Shown here in pieces: positions 1 to 5,760 of a stretch of DNA of 8,825 bases (position 1 is its first letter; the number at the start of each line of letters is the position of its first letter). Under the pieces are notes generated by a model. It had not been told where the DNA came from and ran no database searches. It saw nothing but the letters and a program-made list of their open reading frames with translations. The stretch is taken from positions 1 through 8,825 of the forward strand of contig CAJUQF010000087.1 in the NCBI GenBank assembly GCA_910588315.1, written 5' to 3'. This DNA is from an uncultured Christensenellaceae bacterium (GTDB lineage: Bacteria > Bacillota > Clostridia > Christensenellales > Pumilibacteraceae). The translations under genes were made by a program, and so were the position numbers.

Positions 1-43
1 GTATTGATACGAGCTATGCGCGTTCGCCGTGAGCGGTTTGCAA

Positions 44-295
44 TCAGGCGGGTCTGCGGCGTTTTTGTGAATCGAAATATTTTATTATGCGTCCGAGAGT
101 TTCGGCGGGAATGATCTTTTTTAGCGTTGCGTACAGATCGATACGCGGCGCTTTTTGTTGTTTGTCGTACATCTGGGTTATCAAATTCCCGAGCATAGCG
201 GGATCGGGCTTTTCCGATGTCAGTTTTAACAGCGCTTGTTCTTTATCGCCGAGTTTTCCTTTAAGCAGCAGAGGAAGCATTTGTTTCATATCCAT
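44..295 (-). CDS. Small hypothetical protein, 83 aa
   Basis: I do not recognise this protein. It starts MDMKQMLPLLLKGK and looks all-helical, with a Lys-rich tail (KRRRPA) and no signal peptide or membrane segment. The frame stays open upstream to position 397, but the start at 295 is chosen because AGGAG (plus-strand 302-306) lies 6 nt before that ATG. The upstream ATG at 397 would also overlap the start region of the divergent 89-aa gene. Visible features are a charged first half (KGKLGDKEQALLKLTSEKPD), an Ala-Met-Leu-Gly-Asn stretch and a C-terminal helical part (LYATLKKIIPAETLGRIIKY). It is divergent from the gene at 359 and may share a regulatory gap with it. No function is proposed. The gene call rests on the ribosome binding site and the protein-like composition. 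Confidence 0.72.
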   Translation of the reverse strand: MDMKQMLPLLLKGKLGDKEQALLKLTSEKPDPAMLGNLITQMYDKQQKAPRIDLYATLKKIIPAETLGRIIKYFDSQKRRRPA

Positions 296-301
296 ATAGA
301 A

Positions 302-306
302 CTCCT
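302..306 (-). promoter_or_regulatory. Ribosome binding site of the 83-aa gene
   Basis: Read on the minus strand, AAAAGGAGTT lies 6 nt before the ATG at 295. This decides the start: the 34 extra upstream codons of the open frame lack such a site. Confidence 0.75.
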
Positions 307-332
307 TTTGCACAAACTCTGATTCGCACGCA

Positions 333-338
333 TACAAT
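333..338 (+). promoter_or_regulatory. Possible -10 box (TACAAT) for the 89-aa gene
   Basis: TACAAT matches the sigma-A -10 consensus at five of six positions and sits just before the ribosome binding site at 347-353, which would give a very short leader. The best -35 candidate is TTGCAC at 308-313, only three of six matches with a 19-bp spacer, so the promoter is weakly supported. Confidence 0.3.
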
Positions 339-358
339 AATCGCGTGGAGGAGCGTTT

Positions 359-628
359 ATGCATAGTATTAAAGATGTCAGAAAGGACGATGCTCAAGAT
401 CGCGAATCGAATATCGCCGACGATCTCGGCGCCGTCGCGGAAAAATATAAGGGCAAAAGCGAAAGCGAATTGATGTCTGCGTTAATGCGTTCGGTATCCG
501 ACGCCAAGTCGAACGGTAGTTTTTCTGCCGACCAGCTCGACAGTTTTGTCGGATTCGTTTCGCCGAGCCTCGACGACGATTCCAGGACCAAACTTAACGC
601 GCTGGTGGATATGATAAAAAACGGGTAA
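359..628 (+). CDS. Small hypothetical protein, 89 aa
   Basis: This is an unrecognised small cytoplasmic protein. GGAGGAG at 347-353 lies 5 nt before the ATG, a near-perfect Shine-Dalgarno site that supports both the gene and its start. The sequence is polar and charged at the N-terminus (MHSIKDVRKDDAQDRES). A helical core follows: a KYKGKSESELMSALMRSV stretch at about residues 29-46, then an SFSADQLDSFVGFVSPSLDDD segment, ending in a helix KLNALVDMIKNG. It has no cysteine, signal peptide or membrane segment. The pattern 'K-G-K-S-x-x-E-L-M ... SPSLDD-x-x-R-x-K-L' resembles short uncharacterised proteins I recall from Clostridia, but I cannot name the family. It diverges from the 83-aa gene and converges on the cysteine desulfurase gene with a 15-bp gap that holds no clear terminator. 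Confidence 0.75.
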   Translation: MHSIKDVRKDDAQDRESNIADDLGAVAEKYKGKSESELMSALMRSVSDAKSNGSFSADQLDSFVGFVSPSLDDDSRTKLNALVDMIKNG

Positions 629-643
629 TACGTGTACTGCGGT

Positions 644-1765
644 CTATTTGCAGATTTCTCGCAGCGCTTTTACGAAAAACTCGGCTTCCGCCATTGTGTT
701 GTGATATGACAGCGACGTGCGTATCGCTCCGGTGGAAAGCGTGCCGAGATAATCGTGACAGAGCGGGGCGCAATGCAGTCCGCAACGTACGGCAATATCG
801 TACTGTTCGCTCAGAATATCGCCGACTGCGGACGCATTGAATTTATTTATATTAAAACAGATTATATTCGGCAAAACATTGTATTTGCCGTATATTTTAA
901 TGCCCGGAATTTTTGCAAGTTCACTGCGCAGCATATCGCCGCAGGCGGCGAGATTGCGCTTGGTGTTGAGAGAAAGTCTGCCGTAGTGCGTTATGGCGGC
1001 TATAAGTGCGTATATGGAGTTGACCGGCAGAGTGCCGCTCTCGTAACCTTCGGGGATATCTTTGGGCTGATTCAAAGTGTGCGAATCCGTACCCGTACCG
1101 CCGTAACGAAACGGAGAAAGCGGCGGGTTGCCACGCACGCAAAGACAGCCCAGCCCTTGTGTACCGTGTAAGCCTTTGTGCGGCGAAAAACAAAGATAGT
1201 TGCAGCCGATCTCGCGCATGCTTACATCGAGATAACCGACCGATTGCGCGCCGTCTATAAGATACGGTATACCGTGCCGCCTTGCAATGCCGCCGATCTG
1301 AGTTACAGGCGCTACGGCGCCAGTTACGTTCGATGCGTGGTTGACCGCTATCAGATATGTATTGGGTCTGATGGCACGTTCTATATCCATCGGATCGATT
1401 ATGCCGTGCGAATTAGGTCTTACGGCCGTATATTCCACTCCGAGTTTACGTTTAAGTTCTTCGAGCGGACGTAGCGTACTGTTATGCTCGTATATTGTCG
1501 TAACGACGTGTCCGCCCGGTTTTGCAGAGCCGAACAGTACCGTGTTGAGCGCGTCGGTACAGTTGAAAGTAAATATAACGTCGTCGCAAGCCGTGAGTTT
1601 TTTAACGGCTTTGCGACATTCGTATACGATGTTTGCGGCTTTAACGGCGCTTGTGTGACTGCCGCGTCCGGCATTGGCACATAAGTTTTTAAGCGCGTAT
1701 GCGTCGGCTTTTATGACGCATTCTGGCTTGATAAGAGTGGTTGCAGCATTGTCTAAATAAATCAT
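644..1765 (-). CDS. Cysteine desulfurase, class-V aminotransferase fold (EF2568-like)
   Basis: This 373-aa pyridoxal-phosphate enzyme should take sulfur from cysteine, leaving alanine and an enzyme persulfide. Visible motifs are YLDNAATT at residues 3-10; His94 (IYEHNS), which stacks on PLP; the PLP-phosphate and ring site IDGAQSVG with Asp171 and Gln174; the Schiff-base Lys197 in SPHKGLHG; GGTGTDS at 222-228; ESGTLPVNS at 242-250; and the catalytic Cys332 in RCGLHCAPL, followed by GAIRTSLSYHNT. The GLHCAPL...LGT...GAIR block is typical of the TIGR01977 / EF2568 family rather than IscS, NifS or housekeeping SufS. The open frame runs upstream to 1996, but the ATG at 1765 is chosen because family homology starts exactly there. 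A GGAGT lies at 1776-1780 (10 nt away), and a longer form would overlap the divergent DUF3343 gene. It diverges from that gene, and a sulfur or selenium delivery role is inferred from the pairing. Confidence 0.93.
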   Translation of the reverse strand: MIYLDNAATTLIKPECVIKADAYALKNLCANAGRGSHTSAVKAANIVYECRKAVKKLTACDDVIFTFNCTDALNTVLFGSAKPGGHVVTTIYEHNSTLRPLEELKRKLGVEYTAVRPNSHGIIDPMDIERAIRPNTYLIAVNHASNVTGAVAPVTQIGGIARRHGIPYLIDGAQSVGYLDVSMREIGCNYLCFSPHKGLHGTQGLGCLCVRGNPPLSPFRYGGTGTDSHTLNQPKDIPEGYESGTLPVNSIYALIAAITHYGRLSLNTKRNLAACGDMLRSELAKIPGIKIYGKYNVLPNIICFNINKFNASAVGDILSEQYDIAVRCGLHCAPLCHDYLGTLSTGAIRTSLSYHNTMAEAEFFVKALREICK

Positions 1766-1788
1766 GGCAGATTTCACTCCAAATACAT

Positions 1789-1809
1789 ATAACGGAATAT
1801 GACCGTTAT
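1789..1809. promoter_or_regulatory. Inverted repeat in the divergent gap, possible operator
   Basis: ATAACGG (1789-1795) and CCGTTAT (1803-1809) form a perfect 7-bp dyad with a 7-nt centre. It lies in the 97-bp gap between the desulfurase and DUF3343 genes, 24 bp before the desulfurase start. The geometry fits a dimeric repressor site, and it could also fold in the desulfurase leader RNA. I could not place a convincing promoter for either gene in this gap. Confidence 0.4.
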
Positions 1810-1862
1810 TAGTAGATTGCGAAATTTGACGGTTTAGAACAATAAAGAGGAAAAAAGCGCAC

Positions 1863-2108
1863 ATGGAATACATTTTTTCATTTTCTTCGAGAAACAGCGC
1901 GTTTAGGTTTTTGGACGCCGTGACCGAAATGGGCGGCGTAGCGAAAGTCGTTAACGCACCTATAAAAAACGGAGCCGGCTGCGGGCTTGCGGTCAAATGC
2001 AGCGATTACAAACTTTGTCAGGACGTATTGGCTTTCGGGAGCTATGCCAATTTGAGAGACATATACGCATACGACGGAAATACTTATAAAATGCTATACA
2101 GCGCTTAG
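1863..2108 (+). CDS. DUF3343 protein, putative Se/S carrier
   Basis: This 81-aa cytoplasmic protein has the DUF3343 (PF11823) layout. A first strand with an F-S-S/T motif (IFSFSSRNSAFRFLDAV, residues 4-20) is followed by a G-x-A-K-V-V-N-A-P segment and then the hallmark G-x-G-C-G-L-A-V near residues 37-44, with Cys40 as the likely functional cysteine. Further cysteines are Cys46 and Cys52. The family is described as putative Se/S carrier-like and is often encoded beside EF2568-type cysteine desulfurases, as here, in selenium-metabolism contexts. A persulfide or selenide carried on Cys40 is the likely activity, but this is inference. A purine-rich site AAGAGGAAA at 1845-1853 precedes the ATG by 9 nt. 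The length matches the family, and the gene is complete. Confidence 0.85.
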   Translation: MEYIFSFSSRNSAFRFLDAVTEMGGVAKVVNAPIKNGAGCGLAVKCSDYKLCQDVLAFGSYANLRDIYAYDGNTYKMLYSA

Positions 2109-2144
2109 GAAACTTGCGCGGATACAGAATGCGGGTCGGCGGAG

Positions 2145-2159
2145 AAAGATTTTATCTTT
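2145..2159. repeat. AT-rich 6-bp dyad upstream of the nth promoter
   Basis: AAAGAT (2145-2150) and ATCTTT (2154-2159) form a perfect inverted repeat with a 3-nt centre, followed by an overlapping CTTT/AAAG dyad at 2156-2166. It lies just upstream of the predicted -35 box at 2170. It could be a regulator site. It lacks the GC-rich stem and downstream T-run of an intrinsic terminator for the DUF3343 gene. Confidence 0.3.
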
Positions 2160-2169
2160 ATCAAAGTTG

Positions 2170-2198
2170 TTTACTTTTGCGCCGGATTGTGGTAAAAT
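2170..2198 (+). promoter_or_regulatory. Sigma-A-type promoter for the leader RNA and nth operon
   Basis: TTTACT (2170-2175, four of six matches to TTGACA) is separated by exactly 17 bp from TAAAAT (2193-2198, five of six matches to TATAAT). A TG at 2190-2191 forms an extended -10. Predicted transcription starts near 2205, which is also the first base of the folded RNA that follows. It is the best promoter seen in the window. Confidence 0.6.
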
Positions 2199-2204
2199 AT
2201 CAAG

Positions 2205-2277
2205 TACCCGATGCCGACCTCGGTTTGGCGCATTTTACGGGCAAAAAAAGTGTTCTGCCCGGAGTTTTCATCGGGTA
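2205..2277 (+). ncRNA. Structured leader RNA or small RNA of unassigned class
   Basis: The two ends pair perfectly over 9 bp (TACCCGATG at 2205-2213 with CATCGGGTA at 2269-2277). Inside is a 6-bp hairpin, CGGGCA (2238-2243) with TGCCCG (2256-2261), whose 12-nt loop is A-rich. A weaker hairpin is possible at 2213-2229 (GCCGA with TTTGGC-type pairing, one G-U, overlapping the last P1 pair). The TTTT at 2265-2268 could pair with the A-rich loop as a pseudoknot, or act with the 2238-2261 hairpin as a weak attenuator. I see no match to the cores of riboswitch classes I know (TPP, FMN, SAM, purine, preQ1, THF, ZTP, fluoride, glutamine) nor to the SRP RNA motif. Whether it is a cis-regulatory leader of nth or a free small RNA is open. 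Confidence 0.42.
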
Positions 2278-2289
2278 ACGGAATCTCGA

Positions 2290-2295
2290 TATATT
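2290..2295 (+). promoter_or_regulatory. Possible second -10 box for a leaderless nth transcript
   Basis: TATATT lies 8 nt before the nth ATG, which would place transcription start at or next to the start codon. The -35 candidates are poor (TTTTCA at 2265-2270, 19-bp spacer). It is offered only because nth has no ribosome binding site. Confidence 0.2.
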
Positions 2296-2303
2296 AAATA
2301 AAT

Positions 2304-2921
2304 ATGGAACTACTCGAAAGATTACAAAACACATATCCCGACGCGACGTGCGAACTTGAATACGGCAACGAGTTCGAACTTTTGATATCCGTGATTTTAA
2401 GCGCGCAATGTACGGACAAGCGTGTAAATATCGTAACGCGCGAGTTATTTAAAGCCGCGGATACGCCGCAGGCGTTTTGCGATATGGATATCGGTACGCT
2501 GGAAAATTATATTAAGAGCTGCGGTTTGTATAAAAATAAAGCCGCCAACATAAAAGCATGTTGTGCAGATATAGTAAACAAGTTCGACGGAAGGGTCCCG
2601 GATACCATGGACAAGCTTATCACGCTTGCGGGAGTCGGTCGCAAAACCGCGAACGTAATGCTGTCGGTCGCTTTCGGAAAACCCGCGATAGCCGTAGATA
2701 CGCACGTGTTTCGCGTCGCGCACAGATTGGGACTGTCGTCGGGGAAAACTCCGGGCGACGTAGAAAAAGATCTTTGCGCCGTATTCGAACCGAAGGATTA
2801 TCGAGACGTGCATTTTTTATTGATTCGTCACGGCAGAGACTGTTGTCACGCGCAGAGACCGAATTGCCGTAATTGCGCGGTACGCGAGTTTTGTGCGGAA
2901 GATAAACTGCATAACGTTTGA
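2304..2921 (+). CDS. nth: Endonuclease III (DNA glycosylase/AP lyase)
   Basis: This 205-aa base excision repair enzyme removes oxidised pyrimidines and cleaves the DNA at the abasic site. The family layout is complete: LLISVILSAQCTD at residues 27-38, the helix-hairpin-helix LAGVGRKTANV around 108-118 with catalytic Lys114, Asp132 in the AVDTHVFRV motif, and a C-terminal 4Fe-4S cluster loop with Cys181, Cys188, Cys191 and Cys197 (C-x6-C-x2-C-x5-C). The start is fixed because an in-frame TAA stands at 2295-2297 and homology begins within the first residues. Unusually, no Shine-Dalgarno sequence precedes it: the 20 nt upstream are almost all A and T, and the nearest purine run, CGGAA, is about 20 nt away. 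It is first in the operon and is followed by obgE after 15 bp. Confidence 0.97.
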   Translation: MELLERLQNTYPDATCELEYGNEFELLISVILSAQCTDKRVNIVTRELFKAADTPQAFCDMDIGTLENYIKSCGLYKNKAANIKACCADIVNKFDGRVPDTMDKLITLAGVGRKTANVMLSVAFGKPAIAVDTHVFRVAHRLGLSSGKTPGDVEKDLCAVFEPKDYRDVHFLLIRHGRDCCHAQRPNCRNCAVREFCAEDKLHNV

Positions 2922-2936
2922 GTTAAAGGTAACGAC

Positions 2937-4187
2937 ATGTTTATAGACAGAGCAAAAATATATATAAAGGCGGGCGACGGCGGCGACGGTTGCACTTCGT
3001 TCTATACGGAGAAGTACGTCCCTAACGGCGGTCCGGACGGCGGCGACGGCGGTAACGGCGGCAATATCGTGTTTACAGTAAATCCCAATGCCGCGTCGCT
3101 TTCCGAATTCAGGTTCGGCAAGCATTATCGAGCGGAGAACGGTGCAAACGGTTCTGGTAAAAACCGACATGGCAAGAACGGCGCGGATCTCGTATTGAAA
3201 GTGCCGCGCGGCACGGTGGTACGCGATGAAAAAAGCGGCGGTATAATAGCCGATATGTTTTATGAAAACGATTCCGTCGTCGTTCTGAAAGGCGGTACGG
3301 GCGGTAAGGGCAACGCGCGGTTCAAATCGTCGCGACGTCAGGCGCCCGGATTCAGTCAGAAAGGCGAGCCGACGCGCGAGCAAAGCATCGTGCTCGAGCT
3401 TAAAACAATAGCCGACGTCGGGCTTGCAGGGTTGCCCAATGCGGGTAAATCCACGCTTCTGTCCGTGCTGACGGGGGCAAACCCGAAAATTGCGAACTAT
3501 CCGTTTACGACGCTTACGCCCAATCTCGGCGTATGTTACGACGGCGATTATTCGTTTACTATAGCCGATATCCCTGGGCTTATAGAGGGTGCGGCGGACG
3601 GCGCGGGACTCGGACATAAATTTTTACGGCATATCGACAGAACTCGAACTATAGTCCACGTCGTGGATATATCGACGGACGGTGATGCCGTCAAGGATTA
3701 CGAGACTGTAAATGCGGAACTGTTCAAATATAATCCGGAACTCAAAAGCGTACCGCAGCTTATAGCGCTCAATAAAATAGATTGCGCGGATAAACAAAAG
3801 ATAGCCGATTTCAGAGCGCGCGTCGACGGCGAGATATACGAAATAAGCGGTATTGCACACAAAGGACTTAAGGGACTTACTCGCGCGATAACGGCGAAGC
3901 TTGCCGAGTTGCCGCCGCAAGGTCCGCTCGAATTCGAACCGTTCGTGTACGAAGAAGCAGATCCGAATTCATATGCGATAACACGCAGCGACGACGGTGC
4001 GTTTGTGCTGAGCGGCGCGCTTATAGACAAGCTTGCACGTTCGGTCGTTCTCGAAGATCGCGACAGTTTTATGTATTTTCAACGTCGACTTGATTTGAGC
4101 GGCGTCACCAAAGCTATGAAAAAAGCAGGGATAAAGTCGGGCGATATTGTTCGCATACTCGACACGGAGTTTACTTATGAAGACTGA
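2937..4187 (+). CDS. obgE: Obg/CgtA GTPase, 50S subunit assembly
   Basis: This 416-aa GTPase acts late in large ribosomal subunit assembly and in stress (ppGpp) signalling. Residues 1-158 form the glycine-rich Obg fold with DGGDG repeats. The G domain follows, with P-loop GLPNAGKS at 165-172, switch I YPFTTLTPNLG at 188-198, DIPG at 211-214 (G3), NKID at 279-282 (G4) and an SGIAHKG stretch near 304 in the G5 position. A C-terminal OCT domain of about 75 residues (from YAITRSDDGAF to the end) is the form found in Gram-positive bacteria. AAAGGT at 2925-2930 lies 6 nt before the ATG. The last 11 nt overlap the next gene, so translation is probably coupled. Placement beside an RsfS domain is functionally sensible, since both act on the 50S subunit. 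Confidence 0.98.
   Translation: MFIDRAKIYIKAGDGGDGCTSFYTEKYVPNGGPDGGDGGNGGNIVFTVNPNAASLSEFRFGKHYRAENGANGSGKNRHGKNGADLVLKVPRGTVVRDEKSGGIIADMFYENDSVVVLKGGTGGKGNARFKSSRRQAPGFSQKGEPTREQSIVLELKTIADVGLAGLPNAGKSTLLSVLTGANPKIANYPFTTLTPNLGVCYDGDYSFTIADIPGLIEGAADGAGLGHKFLRHIDRTRTIVHVVDISTDGDAVKDYETVNAELFKYNPELKSVPQLIALNKIDCADKQKIADFRARVDGEIYEISGIAHKGLKGLTRAITAKLAELPPQGPLEFEPFVYEEADPNSYAITRSDDGAFVLSGALIDKLARSVVLEDRDSFMYFQRRLDLSGVTKAMKKAGIKSGDIVRILDTEFTYED
4166..4169 (+). promoter_or_regulatory. Ribosome binding site of the nadD-yqeK-rsfS fusion
   Basis: GGAG lies 7 nt before the ATG at 4177, inside the obgE coding region. It selects this start over the in-frame ATG at 4147, which would add ten residues not seen in NadD and deepen the overlap. 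Confidence 0.75.
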
Positions 4188-5760
4188 AACAAACAAGATA
4201 GCTATTTTCGGCGGCAGTTTCGATCCGCCGCACTTTGCTCATATTGATATCGTCAAAAATCTGATGCGGCGTTTCGACAAAGTGATCGTCGTGCCGTCGT
4301 ATATTTCGCCGTTCAAAGCGGAAGGCGATAACGCCGCATATCGATATAAGCTTTGTAAGAAAGTTTTCGAGCCGATGGGCGCGGAAGTAAGCCGGTACGA
4401 GATCGGCAAAAAATCGGTGAGCTATACAGTAGATACTGCGGCATACATTGCTAAAAAGACAGGCGGTGATTTGTATTGCGTTATCGGCAGTGAAGAACTA
4501 TTGCGGCTTTGCGAGTGGCACGATATCGACAGACTTAAAATGCTCGTCACGTTCTATGTCGTTAAAAGACCCGGGTTCGAGCCCGGAAAAGAATTGCTTG
4601 CTGCGCTTAAAAAGCGTAAGATCAAGATAAAATGGGCGGCGTTCGACGGCGTGGATATTTCATCGACGCGTATCAAGATAGACAGCGCGTTCGGTTTGAC
4701 AAACCGATTTGTTCCGGACGAAGTTCGCGCTTTTGCCGAGAAGTACGGGTTGTTCGATCCGTATGGGAAATATGTGCGCGGTTTGTATGCGTACGGACTA
4801 AAGGAAAAGCGTATTTGGCACAGCTACGGGGTTGCGGTCGCAGGCTCGACGCTTGCCAAACGGTACGGCGCAAACGTAAACGATACCGTTATAGCCTGCA
4901 TATTGCACGATATCGCCAAAGAGAGCAATCCCAATGACTATGCCGATAAGATCGATTTATCGGCGTTTCCGGCGCCTACGGTGCATTCTCCGATAGGCGC
5001 ATATATAGCGAAGCACGATTTCGGGGTTTCGGATGAAATCGCGCACGCGATATATACGCATACGACGGGAGATGACGACATGTCGCTTTTGGACGAGATC
5101 GTTTATCTTGCCGACAAAACCGAAATGTACCGCAACTATCCGGAAGTGTATTATTTCAGGTATCTGTGCGAACAAAACAAAGATTATGCAATGTATCGCA
5201 TTTTGGACGAGGTAAACAAGTACAAAAACGAAAATAAAGATGCGCGCGATACCGAAATGACTTTGCGCGCGATAGAGAAGTATAAAAAGCTCTGTGAAGG
5301 TTGCGAACCGCCCAAAATGCCGCCGCGCGAACCGATCGCCGCTATATCGGAAACGAACGGGCAAAAGACAAAAAAAGTCAAGCAACCCGTGATAACAATA
5401 GCCGACGAAACAAAATTCGGCGTTAAGACGATAGCGCTTGCTGCGGCGCAGGAACTCGATCTTCACAAAGGTCGGGACATATGTATGATTGACTTGACCG
5501 GTAAAACGGTCATAGCCGATTATTTCGTTATCGCATCGGCGACGTCCACTACGGCGGTAAAAGCGCTTATGAATTACGTCGAGGACAGATTGAAAAAACA
5601 ATTCGACATAGATCCCGCAAAGCGTGATATAAACAGCGAGTGGATAGCGCTTGATTTCGGCGGCGTTATAATCCATATCTTTACCGAGAAGATGCGCGAA
5701 TTTTATAATATAGAACGTTTGTGGTCTGACGGGCATAACGTGGAGCATTACGAAGACTGA
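4177..5760 (+). CDS. nadD/yqeK/rsfS: Three-domain fusion NadD-YqeK-RsfS, 527 aa
   Basis: Three normally separate, neighbouring proteins occur in one open frame. Residues 7-194 are nicotinate-nucleotide adenylyltransferase (NadD), making deamido-NAD: GGSFDPPHFAH at 12-22 with the HxxH pair His19/His22, and ISSTRIK at 161-167. Residues 200-377 are a YqeK HD-domain Ap4A hydrolase: His215, the His244-Asp245 pair in LHDIAKE, His270, His295 in THTTG and Asp313 in YLADKTE. A polar, Pro- and Lys-rich linker (about 378-406) leads to residues 408-521, a ribosomal silencing factor (RsfS/YbeB) that binds uL14: ADYFVIASATS at 447-457, WIALDFGGVIIHIF at 489-502 and REFYNIERLW at 507-516. Separate family lengths (about 190, 190 and 115 aa) are all present. 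No stop or frameshift separates them. A GTG at 4774 after GGGA could be an internal YqeK start; none is seen for RsfS. The final TGA overlaps the next ATG. Confidence 0.94.
   Translation: MKTETNKIAIFGGSFDPPHFAHIDIVKNLMRRFDKVIVVPSYISPFKAEGDNAAYRYKLCKKVFEPMGAEVSRYEIGKKSVSYTVDTAAYIAKKTGGDLYCVIGSEELLRLCEWHDIDRLKMLVTFYVVKRPGFEPGKELLAALKKRKIKIKWAAFDGVDISSTRIKIDSAFGLTNRFVPDEVRAFAEKYGLFDPYGKYVRGLYAYGLKEKRIWHSYGVAVAGSTLAKRYGANVNDTVIACILHDIAKESNPNDYADKIDLSAFPAPTVHSPIGAYIAKHDFGVSDEIAHAIYTHTTGDDDMSLLDEIVYLADKTEMYRNYPEVYYFRYLCEQNKDYAMYRILDEVNKYKNENKDARDTEMTLRAIEKYKKLCEGCEPPKMPPREPIAAISETNGQKTKKVKQPVITIADETKFGVKTIALAAAQELDLHKGRDICMIDLTGKTVIADYFVIASATSTTAVKALMNYVEDRLKKQFDIDPAKRDINSEWIALDFGGVIIHIFTEKMREFYNIERLWSDGHNVEHYED

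Noticed and set aside
1..32. Possible 3' end of a plus-strand gene entering from the left (reading I-D-T-S-Y-A-R-S-P-stop)
   Set aside because: Only nine codons are in the window, so nothing supports it over a chance open stretch. The same bases could be intergenic.
629..643. Terminator between the convergent 89-aa gene and the desulfurase gene
   Set aside because: The 15-bp gap has only a short TACGTGTA-type near-palindrome and no GC stem with a T-run on either strand.
755..1474. Plus-strand frames across the cysteine desulfurase gene
   Set aside because: They are complements of a clearly coding minus-strand gene with full PLP-enzyme motifs, and their translations show no family features.
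1817..1846. Promoter TTGCGA ... AATAAA for the DUF3343 gene
   Set aside because: Each box matches only four of six positions, and the start of transcription would fall inside the ribosome binding site.
1766..1996. N-terminal extension of the cysteine desulfurase by 77 codons
   Set aside because: It would overlap the DUF3343 gene and has no family homology. Family similarity starts at the ATG at 1765.
2238..2268. Hairpin CGGGCA/TGCCCG followed by GAGTTTT as an intrinsic terminator
   Set aside because: The 6-bp stem has a 12-nt loop and only four T residues after a 3-nt gap, so it is too weak to call. It is kept as a possible attenuator within the folded RNA.
2817..3617. 266-codon open frame on the minus strand
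   Set aside because: It is antisense to nth and obgE, both certain genes. It is Arg/Ala/Val-rich with no recognisable motif and is explained by the codon bias of the opposite strand.
4957..5748. 263-codon open frame on the minus strand
   Set aside because: It is fully antisense to the YqeK and RsfS parts of the fusion gene, with shadow-like composition and no ribosome binding site seen.
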